20,507 bases of DNA from an uncultured bacterium (GCA_902765655.1 CACXAK010000004.1:1-20507); one strand, 5' to 3'. Positions 11,201 to 18,546 are shown, numbered from the stretch's first letter. Numbers and translations: made by a program. Notes: generated by a model not told the origin, from the sequence alone.

Positions 11201-14200
11201 CAACACATGCATACATAAAGGCAAATAACAATAAAAATGTTAATATCGACGGTGCGATTAATGTTATAGCAGATGATAGAGTTATATCTGCATCCGATAT
11301 GGGATTTGTGGCTTTTGCGGGGGTAGGTGGAGCTGCCGGTGCTAATGTTAATGTAAGTAATTATAACGAAGCTGTTGTTAGTGAAATATTAACTGAAGGA
11401 AATAGCAAAGTTACAGCAGGAAGTATAAATTTAACTTCAAATGCCATATATGCGCTTAAAAATACTATTACAGGTGCTGCCGGTGGTTTTGGTGCTATCG
11501 CGGGTGATGTTTCAGTTATTCAGCTGGGCAAAAGAGAGGTCTTAGATACAAAAGAAAGAAATGATTCTGGTATAAATAAGTCACTCGACACAGTAAAAAA
11601 AGGTTATGATGATGCTGTTTCAATTGACTTACGCAATAAACAGAAAGAAGAAGAAAATAATCCGGGTACAAAAGTAGTAACAGCAGAAGATATAGCTAAA
11701 GCAGATAAAGAGAAAAATAAATTAAATTTGGCAAGTTCATCATCTGACGGAACAGGCGCTATTACAAGAATAAACGGTAATGTAGAAACTAAAGGCGATA
11801 TAACATTAAATGCTAAAACAGGTTTAAAAGGTATAAAAGAAATAGATAAAGATGGTAATGTCACATTATCCGATACTTTAACCTTTGACAATACAAATCT
11901 GCTTGTTGGTGTAGCTGCAGCAGGTGTAGGTGTTAAATTAATAGATTTTTCAAATCAGACAAATGCTGAAATCGCAGGTGGAACTGTCAAGGCTGACGGA
12001 AATATAAATATCAATTCCGAGTCAACAAACGATGTAAAAATAACTAACAATGAATTTACAGCGGCAGGCGGACGCATAGGCGGTGCAGTTGGTATTTATG
12101 ATAATAAATCATATACAAATGCAAAAATTGAAAATTCTGATGTAACTGCAAATAATGTTAATATCAATGCAAAATCATCTAATAAAGCAGATGTGCTTAG
12201 TCAATCTAAAACAGTAGCAGGTCTCAGTGCTTCTGTTGCTATTGCGAAAACAAAGGATGACAGTACAACAAATGCAATTATTACAGGAAATACAAATATT
12301 ACAACAAAAGCAGTTGAAGGGGATGATAATTCAGGCAAGTTAAATCTTCATGCGACAGGTGATTCTGTTCTAAAAACAAACCTACAATCAAATACTTTGG
12401 CATTCGTAAGCACTGCGTATATGAATGGCGAAACTAAAGCAAATTCTAAAACGAATGCAATTATTAAAGATGTAAATGGTAACATTAATGTTGCAGGATT
12501 AAATTTTGTATCTGATTCAAACGGTTTAAGTTCAACTGCGATATCAAATGCTACAACTGTATCAGGTTTTAGTGTTGATGTAAATAGTACCGGCTCAAAT
12601 ATGACAGCAACAATGCAGTCGGGTATTGATAGCCAAGAAAACGGTCTTGTAATAAATAATAGCGGTAAAACATCAATTATATCAGGTGTAAGTGCAAAAG
12701 ATAACACTAAAGGTGCAGATGTGTCAGCTAATGCTTATATTGAAAATCATGATTTTCACCTTGCTGGTGGCGGCGGAGTAGATGCAAAAGCCGTAAATGA
12801 TGTTAAGGTAAATTCTATAATGAATTCAGCTGAGCATAATGCTGACTCACTTGAAATGATTGCTAAAGTAAATGAAACTGCAAAAGCGGATGTTTCAAAT
12901 ACATCCGGCGGATTGTTTGATATTAGTGTTACAAAACTTACAGCCGATGCAAAAGGTAACGTTGGAGTCAGTGTTGCAGGTAAAAATACTATTAAAAATA
13001 AAGCAAAAATTGATGTTAATAGCAATGTAACAAGCGATACAAGTGTAGCTTCTGCATCATACGGTTTTGCAACAGGTTCAGGTACACATTTAACATCTAA
13101 CCTTGAATCAAATACAATCCTTAATGTTGGTGGTGAATTAAACGCTAAAGAAGTAGAAATTAATTCTAATACAAACAGAATGTCAAAAGTTGACTATTCT
13201 TCTTCTCAGGGTGGTGCTGTATCTATAGGTGCAGCAACGGTTAAGAATGACGCATCCGGTAAATCCGAAGTTAATCTGGTGAATTATACTTCATCAACTG
13301 ATTATGACAATATAATTACAATAAATAATTCGTCAACTAATATACAAGATACTGTTTCAAGCAGTATTTCCGGAGGCGCTGTGACGGCTGATTCTACAAG
13401 TATTTCCGGAGTCCTAAATTCTATTACTTATACTAATATAAAAGATTCAGATATTAAAACTGCGAATGATATAAATATTAACGTTAATAATACAAATGTT
13501 GTAAATGATTCTGCTACGGCTAAAACTTATGGAATTATTGCAATAACATCAAATGATGTATCACATACTTATTCTTCCTGTTCTGAAATAAATATAATTA
13601 ATTCAGAGCTTAGTTCATCAAAAAATATTAATCTTACTGCAAATTCGGGTGTCTCAAACGGCTTTACTGTTGCAAGTGACGGATATGTGCACTATGCAGG
13701 TCAATCCGGCGCTTTTGATGCGAAAGAGTTGGTTTCCGTAAATAATACCCTTAATGAAAATAATTCTATAAATCTGCAAAATTCTACAGTTAAAGCAGAA
13801 GATACAGTTACAATTGCAATGAAAGGAAATTCAAACTTTAATCAACAAGTTGGCGGTGAAGCACGAGGTTTTGCAGGAAGTGCTCATAATTTGAGTACAT
13901 TAACACTAAATAATAATAATACTCTGAACATTGATGCAGATTCAACGGTTTCGTCTGTTAATAAAACAAGAATTGATTTAGATTCAAATAATACATTATC
14001 AACACGTGCAGAATCAGATTCATACTCTTTTGGAGGTAGAGATGCAGAAGCACATTCTAATTTATATACCACTATTACCAATGAAATTAATAACAGTGGT
14101 TCAATTGAATCTGACAATCTTGTTGATATAAACTTTATGAACAACTCAGAAAACAATTTGAATCAATATACGTATACTGCGGCTCATGCTGTTATTCCAA

Positions 14201-17200
14201 CCACAACAAATGTGGGGACTTTAAGAAAAATAGTTAATAATGCTGTAAATATTCTTTCCGGTGCAAAAATTGCATCGAAAAAGGATGTCGATATAGATTA
14301 CAGAGCTTCAGGTCCGATAGAAAATTTAAGTTCTGTATTGGAAAATATACACCAATATTATATTGCATTTGGATATACTACTAATACAAAATCAGAAAAT
14401 AAATATTCAGATCATAATCCGAGTTTGAAATTAGATGGTGATATCATAGCAGGTCAGGGAAATAACAGATACATGAAAATTTCTTCTGATGGAAAAATTG
14501 ATTTTCAAAAAGGATTCAGTTCTCAGGAATATATACTTTCAGACGGTGATCCAGCTGATGGAGAAGCTCTTCAAAATAACACAGTAAAATTTTTGGAAAA
14601 CAAAATTTCTGAATTAAATAAGAGAATTGAAGAACTTGAAAACAATATAGATAAAGGCAATGTTATAATTAGTGAGATATCGTCATTAATTTCAGATGCG
14701 AATGCAATGTTAGATGAGATAAATTCACTTGATCTTAAAACAGAAGACGAATTCAATGCATTAATTTTGGATTACTATAAAAACACAGTAAAACAGGCGT
14801 TGATAGATAATGGAGATGTAGATAGTAGTGGCAATGTATCTTTAGATTATGAAACTATTATCAATGCTTATGCTGCATATATAGTCGGTTTGGATACTCA
14901 ACCAAATGCGGATACTCCGGTGGTGTTGCCTACAATAACAGAATTTTTGAATAGTCATGATACATACAAGAATTTAACAGAAGCTCAAAAATTAATATTC
15001 CAAAATAATTTCAATGCAGTTAAAGACAAAATATCCTATACTCCAAAAGGGGAATTCACAATATTTGACGAAAAATATATGCTGACGCAAAATATAACAA
15101 TAAAAGATGATTCATTACCTTCAGGTGAAATTACACTTAATGAAAAGGATATGTTGAATTTAATTATTTATGCATTTCAAGAATATATGGCTGAGTGCAC
15201 ACAAAACAAAGAAGATAGTATTCGTGTAAAAGATTCATTAGCCAGACAGAAAAATATTTTAAATGAAAATTTAGATATGATAGACATAAAAGAATATGAC
15301 AATACATACTCTGTTTTGTTTGGGGATATCATTTCTGAAACATCAGGCATTAATATAAGTGGTATGTCTGAAAACAATATAAAAGGAAGTGGCAATTTCA
15401 ATGTAGAAAGTTCTGCTCTTACGGTAGATAATTATTCAACAAGAAGTCTTATATTTAATACAATTAATTTTGGTACAGAGGACGAAGTTAACGGTCTGGT
15501 TATCAATGGAAAAGGATATTCTGACTACTTAAACAATGATAACATGTTAATTGGTTCTGAAACCGGTGTAAAATACATAAGTAACGGAATTGGTGGAAAT
15601 GGTGATATCAAGATTACTAATTATTATGATATTTTAAACCCGTTTGCAAGTACCCTTGACATTCCAAACAATATCAAAAAATCAGATATAACGGTGCAAG
15701 GTCCAATATCAACAAGCGGAAAACTTGATATATATAATGAAAGCGGAGATATAAAATTGCTAGCTGATTTGAATTCCAGCAGGAAACATTTGGTATCTGT
15801 GAATGGAGATATTCAAATCATCGCTGACGAAAAATTTTCTATGAAGGATAATAACGATACTTTATTTGCAGGTAACTCTTTGATTATAAATGCAAATGAA
15901 GCAAATATAAAAGGTAATCTATCAGCAGGATATAAAGAAAGAAAACTTGTAATAACTGATAATATGCTGGAAAATCTTGTTCTTGATCCGACAACCGGTG
16001 AAACTAATATGATTGATCTTGGCGCTACACCATATTTAGGAGATGCAAACGGTAATAATATTAAAGCTATATATAAAGACGGTCAAATATATTTATTTGG
16101 AATAAAGGATTCTTTAGGGGATGTCAAAATGGACTTCCGGGCTGGCACTGTTACAGCGCATGTTTCAACAAAAGAAGGGGCAAGTGCCATTAATATAATC
16201 AATAATACAGATAAAGTCTTGAATGTTTCAAATATTGTAAATGTTTCAAGTTCAGGTAAATTGTATAAAGAAGGATCTGCAAATTATAACGGAATTAATC
16301 ATGACCCTTGGAATCTGGGAATAGATAGTAATACTGCTAATATTCAATCAAATGGAGGTATTAATTTCAATTCAGCTATTGTCAATTCAGGGGACATAAA
16401 TATATCAAATAAGAATGGAGATATAACAATATTTAAAGACATAAATGCATATTCCGGTAATATAAATGTTTCTCAAGCCAATGGAAACATATTAAACGGA
16501 GTTATTGATGATACAATATCAAATCATATCAGCGCTAATTATGCTGATGATACTGAATTAACAGTTAAGGGTATATATGTTCCTCATTTCAGTACTCTAC
16601 AAGATTTAGTTATAAATGTTGTAGATGGTGATATTGGAGTTAATTCTAATCCTAATGCAAAAGTTGGAATTGATGCAACAACAAGAGATTACACTGATAC
16701 CATAAATGTTAATGTTGGTGGTACTGTTACGGCTACCGCTACGAATAGTGCAAAAACTGATACACGTTTAATCAACATAAGGGCAAAAGATTCTAATTTG
16801 AGAGTTAAAAATATAACTTCTGACGGGGATGTAATTTTAACCGCTGCAGATTGGAATGTAGAAGACAAGCGCCCAACTCCTAATGATGCTGCATATTTTG
16901 AGGGATATTCAATATTGAATGCTTCTGATAATGATTCTCCAATAAAAGGTCAAAACATATCATTAATTGCAAGTGATACGATTGGTTCACCGGATAAGAA
17001 AATAGTTATCAGTCAAGATACTCAAGCAAGCAATGGCTCAAAAATCAGTATGGAAGCTGAAAATAATATGTATTTTGAGTTGAAATCTAATTCAAATGAC
17101 CCAATATACATAGATACACTCATATCAAAACGTGGAGATATTGATTTTACAAATTTGACAAACGCAACAATAAATAATATTATATCCGGAGGAAATGTTA

Positions 17201-18546
17201 ATATAGTTGAAACCGGTAAAGAGCTTACTATATATAATATCGGAGGTAGTGCAGTAGAATTTGACGATATCTTATATCCGCACGATAATATTGCGATGTC
17301 AGGAGAAAATGCAGCAGCACCAGAATCTATTTCAATAAAAGTTCTTGATGCTAATGGTGGAAATAATGCTGAATCAACATTAAAGATATATTCTGCGTAT
17401 GTAAAAGGTAAAAATAAAGGGGAAGGTGCATTTGACGAAAATGGCAGACAAATTGCGGATGTAAGTTTGATGGCAGATAATATTTATATAAATTCTGCTA
17501 ATGCAAAAACTTCTGCCGTAGCGACAAAAAAGAATCCTTTAGGTTATACACCAACAAATAATACTTATACAGATGCTCAACTTGGAATCAATGGAGATTC
17601 GGTATATCAGGCACAAGGTCTAAATTCATCAGGTTTAGGTAAACCTATAGTTCTTGATATAAAAGGTGTAAGCAAAGAATTTGTAGATGAAAATGTTACA
17701 AGTGCAACAAGAACAAATTATAATGTTCAAACACCTATTTCTCAAGATCCAAAGTTTGCAAATCCGAATAATCAAATAACAGACTATGATTATAGAGCAA
17801 ACAATGTTGCAATATCTATAAATAATAACAATTCTCAAGACAGGGGTGTCGTATTAAATTCAATATATGCTGATGATGCTTATATTGATACAAAGAACTC
17901 TAATTTAAGTGTAAAAGATGCTTATATCAAAAATTACGCAGAATTTTCAAATGCGGATAAGAAGATGACAGTTGATAATAATTTCAGACGCAGATTGAGA
18001 GATGCAGATATTCAATTGTTTACAGCCAAAACCGGTTCATTCTCTTTGGGATTAGATAGCTCAATAGATATGAAAACAACTGCACCAATTGTCGGTAATG
18101 ATTTTGATAAGCTTGCTAATGATTACCAAAGTGAAGGAAACTTTGTAAATCGCAGCAGAAAAGACAGTAAAGATTTAACTGATAGTGTTGATAAATATAA
18201 ACAATTGGAGAAACAAAATTATCAGGAAAAATACAAACGTAGTTCATTAAGATTTAATACTGTTAATGATAAAAGTTTAAAATCAAACTATAAAATTTAC
18301 GATTTATCAACGACAGGTGCATTAGTAAAAAATGATGTAAATTTAAAAGTTGGCGATATTACACATGTCAGAATAATTTTTGATGATATTGATGTGTCTA
18401 TAAAATCAAAAGTTATAAGTGTATCAGGTAAAAGAGCAGGTTTAGAATTTATTGATATGCCAAAAGATGTTGCAAACAAAATTCTTTACAGATATATGCA
18501 AATAGCAGATTCAATGAAGCAAAATTCAATGACATCATCATTGTAA
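2266..18546 (+). CDS. Giant TpsA exoprotein (LktA/FhaB-like filamentous adhesin) with a C-terminal PilZ domain
   Basis: This is a two-partner-secretion exoprotein of 5,426 residues, far above the roughly 2,000-3,500 usual for FhaB- and LktA-type proteins. Residues 1-29 form a Sec signal peptide (KITAAIICANMLIFGMPASVIA) with a VIA cleavage site. The TPS domain (about 30-205) shows GHAIFVSPNGMVIGASGIL, the equivalent of the NPNG block. Beta-helix repeats follow, broken by Asp/Ser/Lys-rich linkers at about 633-742 and 1417-1582. A long Gly/Ala/Val/Asn repeat field runs to about 4,060, an alpha-helical insert covers 4105-4348, and more beta-helix reaches about 5,220. A charged spacer leads to a PilZ domain (about 5321-5415). 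The mature chain has only two Cys (3772 and 4311). ATG 2266 was chosen because the signal peptide begins there, although its ribosome site is weak; a TTG at 2242 after AAGGAA is the alternative. Adhesin or toxin function is inferred from family resemblance only. Confidence 0.9.
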   Translation: MANNSVQKITAAIICANMLIFGMPASVIATEISGVTPTGNVYNIEGDKFSGSTQFRQYDKFNLSQGDIANLIYKNGYDKFVNLVDNQVVINGIVNTMRNNNFYNGHAIFVSPNGMVIGASGILNVGSLTMMAPSQNAYKNFLNNYANNLSDYEFDLTKENYKSLITNSSGDIIINGQIYARNDVNAYGRRILTNVNPEDILSSANASPKIVAGIQDKDNVITKADEAEALFNSLVLNDTKDAESLGLKDGKIALITNKANEEILTKESVTDSANITTTINTTTGLKTVKTQNNSSDSGSENDNSDNNAETAYSIDKTYSKSSLSGNESLISINDATIVANDIELEANANSVKEVNEDTIKSYNDALNASQNNSNNNTPDDDSKKDETTNLIIHKSFNGVSPEAKASVKISNSKIIGDEVNIKANASSETETYIQLLDTVYDKWVGIELQKLFIKFLRGEIITLPSWLTEAMEKGEKYAGIPLNTMYENVKAMPKEAVDAIYKQNPAGEFFSEDVYTYFDGARAASNIEIINSEITGKSSVNITSNANAVTKISTGELDSLPMFLYGFGAKTDSNINVSGSKILTTDEKSTVDINALSTIENELNYDSSNFLAISEKSNKETAPETASDNIKKQIADDLNKKTEDANKEDEKKEQGYSNSGGIYSSDTDSDKSKSAEDNDKSDNNKTSDDNIQSDSTSDKEGADSQDSSDDNDKEGSGDNDKDDSTDSDKDKDKDEGGTQNTVSAYNIALLNNSIISDTGVNIENSEIEASNVNVRAVSFNKSETEVKNVSYVGKDSEHTGIAAGMTINHTKTNSNVNVVGSKITTKYANADIETKKDENGNAVKDDDGNEVKEVKSTYGNARFVAQNINQISNSVETEVKAKDQSSKYESKSITDYDKSTGAAIYSWLNKKLLSKVQDKMSATLDKLNLEMSGSAVWNNENNTASSVIGNSIINATTVDVSSNIIDFTTNSVAAEAGASNKFSAGAAVIVNDQKNTSTAEIKDGAKITATDSVKVNSTTQLPMNPMELKIGREVGEGSTAKELSLGVNFDAGDNLWDAEFLHTELKDLLNPDTIKNVGASLKKPKEFFGETELSLEGLFNNLAKAEGAGTTAAIAGSVVVNSIVNNTTAVIDKNAQVTMTGDIKGLDGKGHDLEGNLITRELNVNAANSVINYNGAGKVDFLIEEINSYIAKLKDKNDKTEDEAEEAAKVGLGGSVMVNHFTNNATAKIDNAIINIEDGDLNVQSAQEEAYVNALVTGGSAGTFVLEGSVNVQNVDGKTQSYIVNSDKISATNVNVNAGKATIQTKKSGKDDPIEIDEDTNELSTNDERDVKDRLININILGVNATQKGTSENSNQQSSSGASVGVSVNVTNTTKEVNAYIDNSTINAEEEVNVNADTQSRKVDVLLAAASAGGVDMKEAKEQAKEEKEAKEQAKEDKDNKDEPKDKDKDKDSQSSEKPSDSENTPESDSSNTNTKKQKNVGNWMDMLDEAGDDEEDVMNLNDLFKENDASEQAQTSVKKESTTSAIKTADKTVDKDGKQQDAKNENAKEGDKSNTDALTGNKDSKLEGDSNEKADTKTASSNFSLAAAGSIDITADKTKTNAKVTNSTINTGKKAEVSSGNDTLVVDVNGGFAKAGNVAVGAGVNIYRNLSETKSLVENSTVNFTDKDAEGLDVKSNFDSDLVDVTAGIGAATGSDNKAKIGVGGSFGWNTLKNKVSSVINKSTVNREENAGNPDVNVSATDDSYIWNITGGVAYAGTSKDNNNASENEKNNATGVGAGIAASVDYSAKDVKAEITDSTLTDVKDVKVNADLKQDFHTVAIAAAVANTDSSAYTFDGAVNTEVNTNMVTARVGQGYTYDDKGNVVKDKDGNIVKTGIGTTIKSTGDVEVNAVETVRNLSIAGGLNASTSNSGVGVGIGAVVNVNNSDVTAETDKATIEHSKSININAKEDEDLTFVAVNFGFQKGSGHSINVNGVANVFLSDVVAQAINNSVLKAEEDVAIQSKYFNNLWGVTAAVAVSKDGAAASANLIADVYNNHVTSLLEKGSTIDANGDVTVKSIAVEEMTIFPIGVSVSGNSAAVAANINANVIVDTITAQVLGEIVNSGSVLVKAQDTTSILTRGGTLALTFGDAAIGGDVNVDVINKNVTAEIKDTTVNSTGKVEVLAKSINSMGGTIHEDENEKDKDIRRENYTFSVGTLDDAKHFTDKTGEEDAKDDEGNIIYEDGKPKKLAKYDNEDKFKDWNMFYDLGVSSKAAVSGVIVVKVIDDTVKAYVTDSNINANSLNVDAISGTVANAIMGRINVGGSAAVGANIFVMSGTSTVEAQITDDYYSNGKNNINIANDTTVQANAEKKSTLITVGGAAAGTASVNGAAVANVINDTVTSKIGDGVNVNTGSLNVAADSDNDLKGLVVNVGAAGTAAVGAVVYVNKQNTTNTAQIGELGKSPAIIKAINDISVKANADDEFSALLVNVSASGTASVAGTALVNVIDSTVNSRIYNSNIVSEQGKVDVIADRGYNRDDILNENKIRSWFKNTNAYSKQYDKNKSQEDNKSEGIDIKKDITENSNFKPKVGIISAAGSGVAAVTATVVVNDMEGHIKSEVKDSEVSTKDGLNLGANQTFANYDAVAAVSAAGNAAVNATGVINVLEDDVVAQLDNTKVTKGGANVDSTSQMKLNQLVISGQIAATGASVGVSVDVNKLNDNVYAYVTNGSEIKDGTSVNAEHAVEINNVLLSASGAGVGAAIGVVPVVNKYTGTTTAEINGNSIVNDGAVTINAFDNIDNFSAIAGLSIAGVGASVNGYVITNVYDNTVNAGIKGLNLNTQNDINISSASVVDSENALLSFSAVGTGAGVNANVIVNDVESHINSYIEDSIVKQAGKITLTANKKKDGTLYQDKIHNLTGSAGLGGIGAAVVTNMIFNIYNNTTQSYVQNTDIEHADSLTVEAHGDKKFTENNYGATAAAIGAAVVVDAVVDQVESTTHAYIKANNNKNVNIDGAINVIADDRVISASDMGFVAFAGVGGAAGANVNVSNYNEAVVSEILTEGNSKVTAGSINLTSNAIYALKNTITGAAGGFGAIAGDVSVIQLGKREVLDTKERNDSGINKSLDTVKKGYDDAVSIDLRNKQKEEENNPGTKVVTAEDIAKADKEKNKLNLASSSSDGTGAITRINGNVETKGDITLNAKTGLKGIKEIDKDGNVTLSDTLTFDNTNLLVGVAAAGVGVKLIDFSNQTNAEIAGGTVKADGNININSESTNDVKITNNEFTAAGGRIGGAVGIYDNKSYTNAKIENSDVTANNVNINAKSSNKADVLSQSKTVAGLSASVAIAKTKDDSTTNAIITGNTNITTKAVEGDDNSGKLNLHATGDSVLKTNLQSNTLAFVSTAYMNGETKANSKTNAIIKDVNGNINVAGLNFVSDSNGLSSTAISNATTVSGFSVDVNSTGSNMTATMQSGIDSQENGLVINNSGKTSIISGVSAKDNTKGADVSANAYIENHDFHLAGGGGVDAKAVNDVKVNSIMNSAEHNADSLEMIAKVNETAKADVSNTSGGLFDISVTKLTADAKGNVGVSVAGKNTIKNKAKIDVNSNVTSDTSVASASYGFATGSGTHLTSNLESNTILNVGGELNAKEVEINSNTNRMSKVDYSSSQGGAVSIGAATVKNDASGKSEVNLVNYTSSTDYDNIITINNSSTNIQDTVSSSISGGAVTADSTSISGVLNSITYTNIKDSDIKTANDININVNNTNVVNDSATAKTYGIIAITSNDVSHTYSSCSEINIINSELSSSKNINLTANSGVSNGFTVASDGYVHYAGQSGAFDAKELVSVNNTLNENNSINLQNSTVKAEDTVTIAMKGNSNFNQQVGGEARGFAGSAHNLSTLTLNNNNTLNIDADSTVSSVNKTRIDLDSNNTLSTRAESDSYSFGGRDAEAHSNLYTTITNEINNSGSIESDNLVDINFMNNSENNLNQYTYTAAHAVIPTTTNVGTLRKIVNNAVNILSGAKIASKKDVDIDYRASGPIENLSSVLENIHQYYIAFGYTTNTKSENKYSDHNPSLKLDGDIIAGQGNNRYMKISSDGKIDFQKGFSSQEYILSDGDPADGEALQNNTVKFLENKISELNKRIEELENNIDKGNVIISEISSLISDANAMLDEINSLDLKTEDEFNALILDYYKNTVKQALIDNGDVDSSGNVSLDYETIINAYAAYIVGLDTQPNADTPVVLPTITEFLNSHDTYKNLTEAQKLIFQNNFNAVKDKISYTPKGEFTIFDEKYMLTQNITIKDDSLPSGEITLNEKDMLNLIIYAFQEYMAECTQNKEDSIRVKDSLARQKNILNENLDMIDIKEYDNTYSVLFGDIISETSGINISGMSENNIKGSGNFNVESSALTVDNYSTRSLIFNTINFGTEDEVNGLVINGKGYSDYLNNDNMLIGSETGVKYISNGIGGNGDIKITNYYDILNPFASTLDIPNNIKKSDITVQGPISTSGKLDIYNESGDIKLLADLNSSRKHLVSVNGDIQIIADEKFSMKDNNDTLFAGNSLIINANEANIKGNLSAGYKERKLVITDNMLENLVLDPTTGETNMIDLGATPYLGDANGNNIKAIYKDGQIYLFGIKDSLGDVKMDFRAGTVTAHVSTKEGASAINIINNTDKVLNVSNIVNVSSSGKLYKEGSANYNGINHDPWNLGIDSNTANIQSNGGINFNSAIVNSGDINISNKNGDITIFKDINAYSGNINVSQANGNILNGVIDDTISNHISANYADDTELTVKGIYVPHFSTLQDLVINVVDGDIGVNSNPNAKVGIDATTRDYTDTINVNVGGTVTATATNSAKTDTRLINIRAKDSNLRVKNITSDGDVILTAADWNVEDKRPTPNDAAYFEGYSILNASDNDSPIKGQNISLIASDTIGSPDKKIVISQDTQASNGSKISMEAENNMYFELKSNSNDPIYIDTLISKRGDIDFTNLTNATINNIISGGNVNIVETGKELTIYNIGGSAVEFDDILYPHDNIAMSGENAAAPESISIKVLDANGGNNAESTLKIYSAYVKGKNKGEGAFDENGRQIADVSLMADNIYINSANAKTSAVATKKNPLGYTPTNNTYTDAQLGINGDSVYQAQGLNSSGLGKPIVLDIKGVSKEFVDENVTSATRTNYNVQTPISQDPKFANPNNQITDYDYRANNVAISINNNNSQDRGVVLNSIYADDAYIDTKNSNLSVKDAYIKNYAEFSNADKKMTVDNNFRRRLRDADIQLFTAKTGSFSLGLDSSIDMKTTAPIVGNDFDKLANDYQSEGNFVNRSRKDSKDLTDSVDKYKQLEKQNYQEKYKRSSLRFNTVNDKSLKSNYKIYDLSTTGALVKNDVNLKVGDITHVRIIFDDIDVSIKSKVISVSGKRAGLEFIDMPKDVANKILYRYMQIADSMKQNSMTSSL
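2353..2880 (+). other. TPS / haemagglutination-activity domain of the exoprotein
   Basis: This part encodes the N-terminal secretion domain that TpsB POTRA domains recognise in the periplasm. It follows directly after the signal peptide. Visible hallmarks are TGNVYNIEGDKF at the start, short beta strands (VNLVDNQVVINGIVNTM), then VSPNGMVIGASGILNVGSL, matching the conserved NPNG-region block, followed by NSSGDIIINGQIYA. The first Asn of NPNG is Ser here. The domain starts the right-handed beta-helix that the rest of the chain continues. Confidence 0.85.
4162..4491 (+). repeat. Acidic Asp/Ser/Lys/Asn low-complexity linker 1 within the exoprotein
   Basis: Residues about 633-742 are almost entirely Asp, Ser, Lys, Asn, Glu and Gly (for example SDTDSDKSKSAEDNDKSD and DSDKDKDKDEGG). 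The DNA contains short imperfect hexamer runs, with GATAAA/GACAAA repeated at 4447-4467. No fold is expected; it should be an extended hydrophilic spacer interrupting the beta-helix. In-frame repeat-number variation between strains would be plausible. Confidence 0.8.
6514..7011 (+). repeat. Charged low-complexity linker 2 within the exoprotein, with a 30-base direct repeat
   Basis: Residues about 1417-1582 are highly charged. The segment opens with two copies of a ten-codon unit, KEAKEQAKEE (6517-6546) and KEAKEQAKED (6547-6576), probably a helical run. DKDKDKDSQSS and a Ser/Glu/Asp-rich stretch follow, and then a short acidic patch with hydrophobic residues (GNWMDMLDEAGDDEEDVM) that differs from the rest. 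It ends in Lys/Asp/Asn-rich sequence just before the beta-helix resumes at NFSLAAAGSIDIT. Confidence 0.8.
7015..14450 (+). repeat. Degenerate Gly/Ala/Val/Asn beta-helix repeat field
   Basis: Residues about 1584-4060 are built from more than twenty diverged units of roughly 60-80 residues. A typical unit has a small-residue block (such as GAAGTAAVGAVVYV), then VN or NV, a short N-x-V-x-A-x-I stretch with S-x-I, and a closing strand such as G-x-V-x-V-x-A. Examples are ASGTASVAGTALVNVIDSTV and AAGTASVNGAAVANVINDTV. The pattern fits a filament-forming beta-solenoid like LktA-family adhesins. Some loops are enlarged by polar inserts, for example around nucleotides 8800-8995, 9805-9975 and 11530-11745. 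Confidence 0.75.
14578..15310 (+). other. Alpha-helical insert within the beta-helical exoprotein
   Basis: Residues about 4105-4348 break sharply with the flanking Asn/Ser/Gly beta-helix. The first part (KFLENKISELNKRIEELENN) has hydrophobic heptad spacing typical of a coiled coil, followed by SEISSLISDANAMLDEINSL. A middle section is globular-looking, and a second helix-forming part (NKEDSIRVKDSLARQKNILN) follows before beta-type sequence resumes at LFGDIISETSGINISG. It could form a helical hairpin projecting from the filament. One of the two Cys residues of the mature protein (4311) lies here. Confidence 0.65.
18208..18543 (+). other. C-terminal PilZ (cyclic-di-GMP-binding) domain of the exoprotein
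   Basis: The last 110 or so residues look like a PilZ domain. The first binding motif RxxxR is present as RSSLR (5325-5329), and the second, D/N-x-S-x-x-G, as DLSTTG (5346-5351), continuing into ALV as in many PilZ proteins. Then come V-x-L-K-V-G-D and a beta strand HVRIIF, KVISVSGKRAGLEF with the conserved small residue and Phe, and a C-terminal helix (KDVANKILYRYMQIADSM). The 16-residue gap between motifs is slightly shorter than in well-known members. PilZ domains normally act in the cytoplasm; here it ends a protein with a signal peptide and TPS domain. The reading frame is continuous, and I saw no good internal ribosome site and start that would make it a separate protein. Confidence 0.85.

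Noticed and set aside
18208..18546. PilZ domain as a separate gene starting inside the exoprotein
   Set aside because: Nearby in-frame ATGs (around 17965 and 18067) have no convincing ribosome site, and the frame is continuous with no stop between the adhesin and PilZ parts.
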